A stretch of DNA of 64,000 nucleotides from Cunninghamia lanceolata. Taxonomy: Eukaryota > Streptophyta > Pinopsida > Cupressales > Cupressaceae. The number at the start of each line of letters is the position of its first letter. The first letter of the stretch is position 1. Below are positions 23,521 to 35,086 of the stretch, piece after piece. The DNA is taken from contig BSBN01001752.1 of NCBI GenBank assembly GCA_027924645.1, positions 12,976,001 to 13,040,000 of the forward strand, written 5' to 3'. The notes below the pieces were generated by a model, which was given only the letters and a program-made list of their open reading frames with translations, had not been told where the DNA came from and ran no database searches. The position numbers and the translations under genes are program-made.

Positions 23521-23944
23521 TATTCTAAATGAAAAGGAACCATGAAGAAAAATCTTTCATTAATGATAAAATCTCAACATATTTCAACAATCTCCAATAT
23601 TGAAATGGTAGGAAACCATTAGGTAAGTTGTTTATATTAATTTTAGAAGTATGAAAAATATCAATAATTTTAGATCCCTGCATAAATAAAAGTGATTGCC
23701 TTTTATAGAGGTGGCAAGTGCACTTAGTATACAAATAAATGGCTAGGATTCATCCTTCACCAATGACTTATATTAAATTACATTTAATTGTTTGTGGTCA
23801 AATGCATCTTGATCATTCATTTACAATAATGTCATATCTAACACTTTTGACAATTTTTTTTTACAAATTCCAAAGTTCTAAAACTAGTTGGCCTCTTAGA
23901 CAACATTTCCCATTTTTGAAAAAACAAAAAAATAACTTTTTAAG

Positions 23945-26330
23945 CTAGGTTATCCACCAAAAACAAATACCAAAAATAAATAAAGTGGCATGAAGATCTA
24001 GGTGTAAACACATATCTTTTTGAAATCAAGTTTGAAAAAAGAGCTTGCTCCAGTAGTGTGAACAAGTTCAATGGCATCATTCTCTCAATTTGATGTATCA
24101 TCTTCTATAGCAATCTGATACTTCACTTTCTCTTTTCTTCTATAATCCATTAGGGCATTGAGGGTAGGATTAAGAGTATCTCAATTTGGTTCCTCAACAA
24201 AAAAATATAAACCTTTGTGCATCACTTGTGTTGAAGAATATATTATATGTTGCCTTCCTCCTGAGTGTTTCCTTAAAAATGTCTTGATTATACACTTCAA
24301 ATCCATTAATGTATTTATATGTGCAGTACTAATGAATACAAGTGTTCATGCAATCTAGACATTAGGATTTTCTTTAGTTGGCCTTTGATGTGAACAACAT
24401 GTAGTTTTGTAGTGGAATCTACGAACAACCTAGTCAGGTCATGCGTCACACCAAATATATCAACTTGTATATCCAATATGTCATTCTTAAGATGATCCAT
24501 TTTTGCAAGACATTTATCAATAATCTCCTTTCTAATTTTTAATAATTCTATCCATATAAATGGCAATTCAAGAGATTCCTCAAAAATAATCTTTTCCTTT
24601 ATCAACATTGATGGCTCCATTTTGCATATCATTTCTGCTCTTGGAAGAATTTGTGAGTGTTTATCCAAATCTATTTTACATGCATCCTGTAGAGATTCTG
24701 TCTTTCTATTCAATATGTTAAAGTCATTAAAAGCCTTGATAGCTTCTTCAACTACTAGAAAACCATGACCATAAATCCCCTCTATCCAATCTTAGGTTGT
24801 TCTAGCTACATGTTTCATTTTTTCTAACTCTATAGTTTCCTCTCGTGAAATAATAATAGGAGTTATTGTGCCATCCTCTTGTTGTAGAGGAGATAATAGA
24901 TTCTTGATATATGTTTACAATTCAACAACTTGCTCCTTCAACTTCCTTTTAGTCTTCTCATCTTTATTCATTCTGGAGACAACTCAAGAAACTCCAGTTT
25001 TCACATCTTAAATTTCTTGAGCTCTAGTAGACTACCCAAGGTTGATAGTGGTTATTTGATAATACTTAGCCTAGAGTTCTCTATCATCCTTATCTGTTAT
25101 AGGATTTATAATCCAGAGAGCAATCCTAGATCCTATAGCATCCTTTATTATTGAAGATAGAATTCTTGGTTTCTTCATTCCTCTTGGCACATCTATGTTT
25201 GACATCATACTAGAGAAATCCAAGGATGCAAGTTTCATTATAGGTTGCCTTTGCTAAAATTTCACTTTTAACCACTATGGGACCAAAGAATCATCAGTTA
25301 TTGTTTCCACCATTAGCTGTTGTTGTGGAGAGGATTTCTCCTACATTTGTATAGTATCATCTACCTGTCCTCCATTAGACTTATTTATTTGCTCAACATG
25401 AATTTTTGTTTTATCTTTATTTGAGTCTCCCTCTATAGGAGTAAGATTTGCAACATCTATTTGTGCATCACTTGTCATGTCAGGTTGCTCCCAACATTTG
25501 GACCTTGGTCCTTATTTAATTGTTCTTCTTTATCTTGATCAATATGGAGAGCTACCTCCTTATTGTCTTGCAAACCAAATGTTATTCTTATTATTGAGTA
25601 GGAGACAAGGCTTCATGTTGAGAATTTTCTTTAGATGCCTCTTTACGAATTGCCTTTTGGCTTATTTTAGCTTGCATAGGTTTCTCAAATATTACTTCTT
25701 GCCTTTTCTTCTTAGTTTCTTGAATTTCCATTTCTTTTATTGTTCTTTTGATATTTACTAGAGATGGTGGTTTCAAAGGTACTTTAGGGGAGCTAGGTGG
25801 CGTGACCAATTCTACATTGGCCAACTCTAAAACAACTTTATTTAGTTTGGAAAAGAACGATGGAGGCAGTACTGGGAAAGTAATAGTAGTGGTAGATGTG
25901 GAAGCAATGGATGGGAGTGGATCTTGATAAGTGAATGAATAAGGGAGATTTTGTGAAATGGAAGGGGAGAAATAATAGATGGGATGGTAGAAGAAGTGGA
26001 TATAGAAGTAGAGGATGTAGGAATGGTGGATACTACTACTAATGTTGGAATTTTCTATAGTAGAGGAGAAGATGGTTGAGTGATGGAAGGAGAAGTGAAC
26101 AATGGATATTGGAATGACAACTTGAATGGGAGGGGAAGAAACATGAGTTTGGAAAGAAGGTGAAAGTTGAGGTGAAGGAAGTGGAGAACTACCTTAAGGG
26201 ATATAAACACCCTCATCTATGCCTATAGAGACCTCATCTTTTGTTTTCTTCTTTCTTCTTTTTAGTTCAAGCTCAAGGTCTTCTTCTGTCTTGTTGGTTG
26301 AATATTTTGTCTTTAGCTAACTAAAGGTAA
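23945..26330 (-). pseudogene. Unknown-ORF family, copy D (C-terminal half)
   Basis: On the minus strand, pieces of one protein can be followed from about 26330 to 23945. First comes a charged piece (NKTEEDLELELKRR), then a Ser/Pro-rich stretch, then an open 77-codon part at 25824-25591 (ANVELVTPPSSPKVP, then Lys-rich). A helical region leads into an open 132-codon part at 24713-24315 (PRAEMICKMEPSML). It aligns by eye with copy B at 34.7-34.05 kb (for example DEKTKRKLKEQVVEL against DEVTKEGLKKQVAQL) and with the end of copy A. The N-terminal half is missing here, or lies in the fragment at 31.7-32.6 kb with copy A in between; I could not settle which. Stops are frequent. No enzyme motif. Confidence 0.6.
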
Positions 26331-26339
26331 AATGGTTAT

Positions 26340-27235
26340 ATCAACCACAGTGATGATGAGACAAAGTCTCTCCTCTCAGCAAGGGGAGGTTCCCTCTAGG
26401 TGCTTAACTATTACAAACAAATGACTTATAAAACTTATGTACACTAAATACTATATTCGCGATGATTCCATTTCATCCTATTCTCTTTTTTCAGAATAGA
26501 TGCTTATGCTTCAAGATGATGATTTCAATGAAACTGATATCAAAGAGCTTATAAACTATCACAAAACCACAATTAAAAATTACAGATTACAAATAAAATT
26601 ATTTGAAGTTGAATGCAGCCCAAAGTCTTCACTCTTCTCCAAGATGATATAAATAGATTGAATACAACAACTCATAGCACAAAGTCCTCAAGCTATTTTA
26701 CTCTCACAAACATAAACACAATCCTCACAAATGATTTGATAACACAAAGTCTATCACAATCAAAATAAGAATTCTCTTTAATAACTTGAAACAATCTCCA
26801 CACTTCAATTATTACCAAAGAAGATTATGATAGTAAGACACAAGAACAATGCTATCATAACACAAATAACCCCAAGACAAAGATTAGAATTGAACTTGCT
26901 TTCTTGTATTGATAAATATTTTATAATTGATTCTCACAAAGAAGCACAAAGTCTTGATTTGCTTTTCAAATTACCAGAGTTTTCTTGCAATAGACAAAAG
27001 ATAGAAATTACAATAGAGGCCCTCTTCATTTATAGGGAGAGGCCTGGAGCAAAAATAGGAAATCTACAACTACTTTGACTTATTCCACAAAAAGAGTCCT
27101 TTTTGACTTAGGACTTCCTTTGTTCCACATGTAATTACATTTTGGAAAAATACATATGGATATGTCAAGAACTAATTACAAATTACATATGCAAAAACTA
27201 TGAAAAATAAACTAATGCATGATCACTTTCATCAA
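26340..27235 (-). repeat. LTR-like segment between copies A and D
   Basis: Non-coding. On the minus strand it begins near TGAAAGTGATCATGC at 27235, has a promoter-like CCTATAAATGAAGAGG at about 27025-27040, and ends after a CCTCCCCTTGCTGAGAGG block near 26375. Copy A stops abruptly at its right side and copy D starts at its left side, as expected for the 3' LTR of copy A's element. No second copy was found in the window, so the call is tentative. Confidence 0.4.
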
Positions 27236-27239
27236 CTCT

Positions 27240-29844
27240 CATTCCCATCCTTCTTCAGAAAATCCTCAAACATATTTCATAAGCAATGAGCTCGCAGTAG
27301 CTTGAAAATCTGCCTTGATACCTTCATGAGTCATCTTACCTAACTCAACTCTGGAGACAATATAATCATTCATATCAAAGGTATCTGTACTAGCATCATC
27401 TGGTGGCTTAGCAATTTCTGCACACCTAACCCCTTTTTCATCAATAAGCCTAGAAACAATTTTAGGCTTCTTCTTCTGAGTCTTTGGTTTGACAGGTAGT
27501 AATTTCTCAATATCAATATCATTAGGTGAAATTGCTTGCTTCTTTCTCTTGGGAGTGTAGGCAGACAACCATGGAGGTAGAGTCAAGGCACCAACATTTA
27601 GAAGAGTCAATTACCTGTTTTGTTGGATCCATACTCACACCTGTTATAGTAACAATAGGACTAGTGTTGGTAAAAACTACACTTGTGTCAACAACTTTCT
27701 CTGAACCATCTAGAAAATGCTCCAAAACAGTTTGTTCACCAATATCAAATGATGGGGAAGACAAACTTGGAATAGAACCAGAAGAATCAAACATGGTCCC
27801 AAAACTTATTCTTATAGAGGGAGGGGTATTATCAGAAGACATAATAAAAATAGGTGAAATAGGAACATTGGAGACTACTGGAAAACTACCAAAAATAAGG
27901 ACATGAGGTAAGGGCATAGAAACTTGTGATTCTGGTGGAAGATCCTTCTGAGAAAATTGCTGTGAATCACCAAGTTGTTCCTATTCTACATCCTTTTCTT
28001 TCTCTTGTTCTCTGTCACTTTCCTCATGAGGTTTTTCAATCATTTCTGCTTGCTCAACATCATCAGGTTTCCTCAACATCTTGTTGTTCAATCTCCATTT
28101 TATCAATATTTGTATCCTCAAAACCTAGTTCTGTGGCAGTAGAAGTTCTTGTAACCTCCTTCTTCTTACATCCTTTAGTTACAAACTTGATTTTTGGTTT
28201 ATGTACTTTAGAAGGAGTGTCACTTTTGTTATTTGTCCTATTTTTTACCTTTTTCCTTGTTTGCTCCTGAATCTCAATTTCTGATCCAATAAGAAATTCT
28301 TTTAGACTAATACCTTTGCTTCCTAACCACACATTTGTATTTGCTAGAATTGGCTAAAATCTTTTCCTGATTGAAGTTTCCTCTTTGACAGACCATTTGA
28401 CCTCTGGTAGAGGCAAGGCTTCAATATTCTCAACATTGTATTTGGGATCCAAAACATCTCCTTCATCTTCTATTCCCTCCAGAATATCTGCAATACCCAA
28501 TTCTTCAATCTAACTTAGGTGAAGTCTGCAATAGTCTAGCTTCCTGATCTCATTCTGTGTTCTGAGATCAGCCCAAACATCCTCAACCATTGACATATGA
28601 AAAAATGACCTTCTCTTGATCTTGTCCTGTACTCTTCTGTAATCAAAATGGTCTCTTTTCTTGAAAGTCTTCATAGTAACTAGTTGCATTTCTGATTCAA
28701 CTACTTTGACCTTGGTAGCTGATTGAATAGAGTACCTCCCAATTTCTACAAAAAACTTAATTCCTAACTTTTTCAGCTCCATCTACTTATTGTGTATAAT
28801 AATCAACTGCCTACACAGTTCCATTAGAATAATTCTATCACTGGGATATTGTGGAAGCATATACGAATAGCCAGGATAGTATCCCACTCTAAGGTAAGTG
28901 AAAGTTGGAAACTGTAAAAACAAATAGCCAAAAGAGTTGACCACTTCCCAGGCCTCATCTGATACTCTTTTCTGTTCAAGTTCATTATTCCACAAACACA
29001 TGAATACTGAAAAGAAGCTATCATTAACTCTGTGGAAATGATGGATTGATCCCTTTAGAGTAATCTGTGGATAATACTCATAGACTGGAACCAATCTCTG
29101 ATCACCAACTTGAGTTAAACCTGGAAAACTCCTCATACTTGCAGCAACATACACTAGATATGAAGTCATATAAAACTTGAAAGTTGTATTAACTTTCACC
29201 AGTTGATCGTGCAGAACATTACTGATCTATTCTCCCTAGAAGATCTTTTGATGGCCCCTGAGAATCACCTTAATGTATGTATACATCCATTCATGAAACT
29301 TAGATGAAGAAGGGAGACCTCTGATCCGACTTAGCAGTGTAATCAAATCACTTACCTCCTCGACAAAGTCACTTCTTGGGAGGTCTTTAGGCCACTTAGA
29401 CAAATTGCTTTGAGGAGTCTTCAACCACTTACTGTTGATATGTTTCTTTGTAGCTTCCACATCTTTCTCAAACTCATTTTGCCCTTGAGTAAAATCTCTT
29501 TAACCAACATTCTCAATAGGAGGACATATAAAGGTTTTGTCAAGAAACTCTGCATCTAATCTCATGAGCACATTTCCTTGAGAATTAGACATAGTCCTAG
29601 TATCTCTATTATAATGACTGGCCACCTGAAGAACAAATTCAGGATTGTGGGCAGTGACAACAAAAGAAGCAACCAGGTGAATTTTACTGTCGATAATCTT
29701 CGGCATATACTAACGAGGATTGGGTTGCTTTGTTCTATCCACAAACTCGGCCATGTCCACATGACCAATCTTTGTGTCTCTTATCTCATCCACATTGGAC
29801 TACAATGAAGTCACGGGGAAAACCCCTTAGTACTTGTACTTCAT
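27240..29844 (-). pseudogene. Unknown-ORF family, copy A
   Basis: Starts at ATG 29844 on the minus strand (MKYKY, then a stop) and can be followed to about 27240. Open parts are 29706-29500, 29460-29236, 29199-28783, 28782-28510, 28332-28063, 27917-27522 and 27610-27266. Family landmarks are KWLKTPQSNLSKWP, FYMTSYLVYVAASM, VNDSFFSVFM, TFTYLRVGYYPG and YPSDRIILMELCRQ. A Lys-rich segment (KKVKNRTNNKS) and an acidic Ser-rich segment follow. Breaks are single stops (for example TAG after PRQY-type context and at HNK) and a few frame changes, milder than in copies D and CE. No zinc knuckle, protease, integrase or RT motif. The protein is unknown to me. A short start further upstream is also possible. 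Confidence 0.7.
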
Positions 29845-31660
29845 GATTTTAGTCTTTGAGGGAGAAGGCTCTAACATCAGCTTCATGGAGAGCACTAGAA
29901 AAGGGGTTGACCGTAGATAATTGTTGAAACTGCAAAAAGTCATGATCTCGCAGTTAGGGGAAAAATGGGCAAATTGGGGTTACTACAAATTGACGATCAT
30001 GAACATGGGAACATGCATTGAAGGGCTTGAGAGAATGTAAGTCAAGAAAATAGGTGAAAGTGGGCCAATAGGTTTTGAAAGGAAAAATTTCCCAGTGTTA
30101 GGAAAATTTGCAGGGTGACATGCATGGGCGGCAATTTTGGCCACTCCTGCATGTGGGGTAAGTCGTTTATCATGCACGGTTGGTCAGGATGACCACCACT
30201 GCATATGGAGGAAAAACTAAGTATTGATGTAGGGGTGGTCATTTTGACCGCCCTTGTAAGAGGGTAAAAATGCAAGTCACCGGGTGCATGCACAAGCAGT
30301 GAAAATGCCCGCCAGTGCATAGGGGAAATGTAAGGCTTTGTAAAAGTGGCAAAATTTTCTGACGTTGCATATATGTGGAAATTTGCAAGTGATATGGAAA
30401 GGCTTTGAGCGGCGAATTTGGCCAACATCACATAGAGGAAGTTCATATTGTTTGTGTAAGGGCGGCAAATTTCACCGCTCCTACACCTTGGGAAGATTTT
30501 GCAAAGGTCGGGCATCAAATTTAACCGCTATCATAAGATTGAGGGATTATATGCTATGGCGGTAAAAACCACCGACTGAAAACCTACAATTCTAAACAAA
30601 CTTTGTAACATCGATGAAATGGGAATGAGAAAACATAAAAAAAAAAAAAACCTAAGTTTTACGAAAACTAGGGTTTAAAAAAAAAACGTCTCATAAGAAA
30701 GGATGAACAAACAACGATATAAAAATTTAAATGCAACAATAACTTTTAACAAAAAATGTAAACAAACATTCGCAAGTAAACCCTAAGAAAATAAAAATGA
30801 AAACAATGTCTTACCTGGAAAAGCTGATCAAAACCTAAACACGACCCCGAAGACTAAAATCCGCATGACCAAGCATCCTTAGGAAGAAATTACTAGTTGC
30901 TTAGAAGGTTGGAGAAATGAAAAATAAACAAAATACAATAAAATCAAGGTTTGACATTCTCCTCTTATCGTGATGATGGATCATGGAGTGTGATCCGAAA
31001 CGTTGATACAAAAAAAACAACACAGTTTTTCCAGAAACTTACAAATTTGATCATCATGGACTGTGGAAATATCATGTCTACTAAAATACAATAAGTTTAA
31101 ACCTTTAAAAGGTTAAAATGAGTAACATTAATGTCAACATGAGTGACATTAATGTCATTTTAGTTCATACGATCAGCAAAGATATGCTTGGTTGGCGTAA
31201 TTTACTGACAATGCATGTCTTCATGTCATATGTATAAGTGGCGGATATGACCACTTGAACACATTTATATTTTGATAGGAAAAATTCATGGGCGGTGATT
31301 TTTGTCGCCCATACATTTTATTCAAAATCTAAACAAACATGTAAAAGTGGCGAAATGAGCCGACATTGCACATCAAGTTAACAATAAATATGCAAGAGTG
31401 GTGATTTTCACCGACATTGCATATGAAACCTAAAAATTTTCTAACACCCTAGAATGATCAAAATTGATATTTTGACAAGCTTGTAACCTAATCAATTTTT
31501 ACGAATCTCGAGGAATCGACTTAGGGAAATGTTACAAGCTATTCTACAATGTCAAATGACGTCATACGAGAAGAAGAGAACTTGCCTCAATTTGTGAACT
31601 TAGAGTGTAGGATACGAAATAGACAAGTTTCGTAGGGGTTGTCTACAAAAATGAGCATAG
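29845..31660 (-). other. Long non-coding leader of copy A
   Basis: No believable frame. It lies directly upstream of copy A on the same strand and holds the palindromic array described separately. An A-run and a T-rich stretch (minus sense) occur at 30640-30690. Near 31646 the minus strand reads TGTAGACAACCCC, an LTR-like start, so the element's 5' end may lie there; no TSD was found. Confidence 0.45.
30120..31430. repeat. Array of about 13 degenerate GGCGG...CCGCC palindromic units
   Basis: Units of about 35 bp have the form GTGGCGG-AAATTT-CCGCC-TGCATATG with many substitutions. Clear examples are near 30126 (GCGGCAATTTTGGCCACTCC), 30231 (GGTGGTCATTTTGACCGCCC), 30468 (GGCGGCAAATTTCACCGC), 30558 (GGCGGTAAAAACCACCG), 31284 (GGCGGTGATTTTTGTCGCCC) and 31390 (GTGGTGATTTTCACCGAC). 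Further units lie near 30180, 30297, 30335, 30410, 30510, 31230 and 31345. Each core can fold back on itself and most are followed by a TGCAT/TACA phrase. Spacing is 50-75 bp within two clusters (30120-30580 and 31230-31430). The GC-rich cores stand out from AT-rich surroundings. Confidence 0.75.
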
Positions 31661-31679
31661 CTGATTTTGAGGACATGTC

Positions 31680-32633
31680 TCACTTACCTCTATATCTTTC
31701 TTTCTTTTATATACTTTCTATTTAAGAGGAGGTTTCTTAGTTATTTTGGCTTTAGTCATAGTGGAAACCTTTTTTCCCTTAGCTTTACTCATAGGAAGAG
31801 GCAATTGTTGTTCCTCTTTAGTATCTTATTCATTATTTCAATTTATTTTTCTTTTCCCTTTAAAGCTTCTTCCTCTTTCTCTTTTCCCTTCTCTTTCAAG
31901 TCTTTCTCTTTAGTTTCCTTCTTCTTTCTTATCTTCTTAGGCTTCTCCTTTGTAAAGGTCAATTGCACTCCTTGTCCATCCAAATCTGCAATTTTATTAT
32001 AAGGCCATATTTTTCTATATATAAGCACATCCCTCATTATCTCCTCCAAATATGTTACTTCTTCTTTAGTTGAATTAGGAGGAGAAATGGGATCATTATA
32101 TACTCGATCAATTTCATACCTCTCTTGTAGCACCTTATCGCCAGACACGTAGTCTAGAACTTGGTATATATTATATAACTTCATATCAAATGCTACCAAT
32201 TTGCAATACCCTCTTCTCTTGAATTTATGTTTGTTAGCACAATCATTCTAAAAATCCTTTAGATGAGGCACATGTTGAAATTCTTTACCTACTAATTGCT
32301 CCATTTTCCCATGAGGATCAAATTTGTTTTAGCATTATAGAATGCAAGTGAAGCTCTTGATTTATGTATCAGATTATATTTTTGCTAGAAAAGATGGGCA
32401 TGCATACATACCATCTCCAAAAATAATGGGAAATTATACTCCTACCTTGTGCTTATCATGGAGTGATTTATGGGACTCACAAATTTACCCTGTTAATTCC
32501 AATAAGATGACCTTGTTAGTTGGGTAATTAGGAGGCAATTTGTATGTAGGACAAGTGAATCCTTCAATCCTAATATATGAGAACTTGGGACACTGGATGA
32601 ACCAACTCCCATATTTCTTAATGAATTGTGCAA
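31680..32633 (-). pseudogene. Unknown-ORF family, copy CE, second part
   Basis: Continuation of the ORF at 44155-45362 after the 11.5-kb insertion. It resumes in frame at the TSD (VAQFIKKYGSWF) and shows family landmarks FSYIRIEGF and YPTNKVILLELTG. An open 118-codon part (32199-31843) then becomes extremely Lys/Glu-rich (KKIRKKKETKEKDLKEKGKE). The reading fades near 31680, where copy A's leader begins. Stops include several TAG/TAA. The Lys/Glu-rich tail corresponds in position to the basic segments of copies A and B and of the pol-less element. Function unknown. Confidence 0.7.
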
Positions 32634-32638
32634 CATCC

Positions 32639-33560
32639 TGTTGATGATTATTTTGGCTCATCAATTGAAGTATAACAAATGACCAATCTACTTCTCTTGA
32701 AAGGTAACCTAATTATTTTTAGTTTATGCCAAGGTCTCTGTTTCACTGGGTCACAATAGTGTTAGAATAGTAGAGTGGACAATGTGACTGTTTGTTCAAG
32801 GGGCCTGTGCTGGTAATACCAATCTGGAATGCTAAGTAACCTCTGGTAGGTAGATATTTAGTTATGTGTAGTGTTCTAACCTACTTATATGCTATATATA
32901 AAAAGGTAAAAGGAGTGTTAGGTTTTAGAAGGAAGAAAACATAAAATTGATTTGGACAGCCTCTACACCTGGATTTTCACTTCATATAACAAATATCGGT
33001 GAGATCAAATTAACAATCAATGAATGACCAATATTCCACACAATCATGACCATTGCAAGTGTAAGATTCTAAGGGAAATGAGTAGAAGAACAAGAAATTG
33101 AAAACACCATATTACATGTGTAGAATCCAAGCCCTTATTCATTTGCCAAACTTATGATTTCAACAATTAAGCACACAATTCACCAATACAATGTCATATG
33201 CAAGGAAAAGAAACACAAGTACATTACCCCCAGAGGGCAGAAACACAAGAATAAGTCCCAAAATTTGTCTTCTCATTAACTGGCAAAATGCTGGCTGATT
33301 ACAAAAGAGCAATATTCACACACCCTATATGCATATCAAGTATGCCACTTACATGCCAAAATACAAGTATATCTTGTGCTAGCACAAGTTCTCTATGTTT
33401 CCCCCACTTTACAATTGTTCAAAAAGTCCCTTTTATATATGAGATTTATGTTGTTTACATTGCACATTTTGGCCCTGGTCAGCCTGAAAGTGCCTTTACA
33501 CATAAGTTACAATATACAATTTAGCCCTTGTCGGCTAGAGCAATGTTGCTAAGTATAAAT
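32639..33560 (-). repeat. Terminal (3' LTR-like) region of the 11.5-kb element
   Basis: Non-coding and downstream of copy B on the minus strand. It has a core-promoter-like ATATATAAAAGGGAC block near 33425-33440 and ends CATCAACA at the TSD. A short GAAA microsatellite borders it at 33583-33606. Its counterpart at the other end is not convincing. Confidence 0.5.
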
Positions 33561-35086
33561 GAGGTTGGCCCCATCAAAAAAATGAAGGAAAGAAAGAAAG
33601 AAAGAATCAAAGAATCATAAGAGTGAAGAACAAGGATATTAGGCCCCTCTCCGAAATGACTTGTGAAGTTGTTGGTGGCCTCCTAGATGTCATTCATATT
33701 TGGTCCATTGTGATATTTGAGATTGATATGTTGTGAATATGTTGACCTTTTGAGCTTATCTTGAATTCTTGCCAACCCAACCAACTTCTCCTAGAATTCA
33801 GTGAAGAGGGTTTTCAACCTTATTAGGTTATCAATGCCTTGTTCTGTGAGCTGCTACTGAAAAATGCTTGAATATTCTTTTATTATTCTCACTATAGGCA
33901 GAATCAATGAAGATTCATCTTTGAGCTGACACGGAATGAAATTTATTAAGGCCTCCACTATGTTTGTGCCTTTATTGGCCACATTAATCCTCTTTTATAA
34001 TTTTCCCTTGCGCTGCTACAATAGCTTAACTAGGAGTTCCCTACTTTGATCTACTCCAATACCACTCTCAGATCACCTTTATCTAGGATGCCTGACTGCA
34101 AAATTATGCTTGGAGGTGTAGCCTCCATCTTTGCCAAAATTGGAAGATATTCTTCCCAAACCAAAATCTCATCATCAATGATGCTCATCAGCCCATCAGC
34201 CACCTCCAATTCACCTTTAATGCTATGGTACATTTTTAAAGCCTCCCTAAAGGTAGCCTTGCCATGGGTTTCCAATAAGTCCTTCCAAGCTATAATTGTG
34301 AGTAGAATACTCAAGGGGTCACTGACTATGCTCTCTTTGTTGATGGCTTCCATTAGGGTAGGAGTAGGGATAGACGAATCAATTAGCCCCACTAGGTGTG
34401 TGACATAGGCTGAGAGTTGTGCAACTTGTTTCTTCAGCCCCTCCTTTGTCACCTCATCTTTCTGCATTCTATCCAGAATTACATATACAATATCAGTTAG
34501 GGCATTCATATCTCCTTCTCAAGTCCTTGAACCCATGATGACCTACTGTGTACTATAGTCTTTAAATGTTATTACAGCCTCTTCTTTATCAACCAATGAC
34601 ATTGCTATGTGAGCAATTTTGATCCCTTGCTCATTAGTTGATATATGGGAGAGGGTCCTAGCCCTCTTACTCTTAGGAGGTACCCCTAGCACTTGGACAA
34701 TAGTAATCAAGTCTTCCTCCTTAATATAGGTCCTCTTTCTCTTCTCCATTGTTTTGTTTAGCCAAACAAGGAGGTCTGACTCAGTTGTAACATCTTGTGG
34801 TGGAGAAGGAGCTGGAGGTGAAGATGGTGATCTTGTTGGTAAAGGAGTTAAGACATGTGTCTTCCCTAATTCATTGGAATCCTCACCAGCCTTTTGTTTC
34901 TATTAAGAGGTAATATTCCCAACAAGCTCATCCAGAGTGGGCCCTTGGGTGCCCAAGACCTCTTCAAATATATCCTTTGTCAAGTGTCCTTGGGGGCATA
35001 TGCAAGAGTTTCTATCAGCTGCTCCTTCAAAGTGTCAAGCATCTTAGCTTGTTGACCTTTTGCAACCTTTGGCAGGTCTGCTTTGC
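33560..35086 (-). pseudogene. Unknown-ORF family, copy B, C-terminal part
   Basis: Continues copy B after the nested 35087-40213 insertion; the joined reading stays in one frame across the TSD (ADLPKVAKGQQAK follows). It includes a Lys-rich piece (KRKRTYIKEEDLITI, 34749-34543) and an open 152-codon helical part (34509-34051; DEVTKEGLKKQVAQL and GELEVADGLMSIIDDE). A further broken helical stretch runs to about 33560 (IIKEYSSIFQ). It aligns by eye with copy D. The plus-strand frame at 34046-34408 is its antisense shadow. No enzyme motif. Confidence 0.65.

Noticed and set aside
27526..27906. 126-codon plus-strand frame
   Set aside because: Antisense to copy A, whose minus-strand reading has paralogues.
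31667..32002. 111-codon plus-strand hydrophobic frame resembling a membrane protein
   Set aside because: It is antisense to the Lys/Glu-rich part of copy CE, which produces Phe/Ser/Leu-rich shadows.
34046..34408. 120-codon plus-strand frame
   Set aside because: Antisense shadow of the C-terminal part of copy B.
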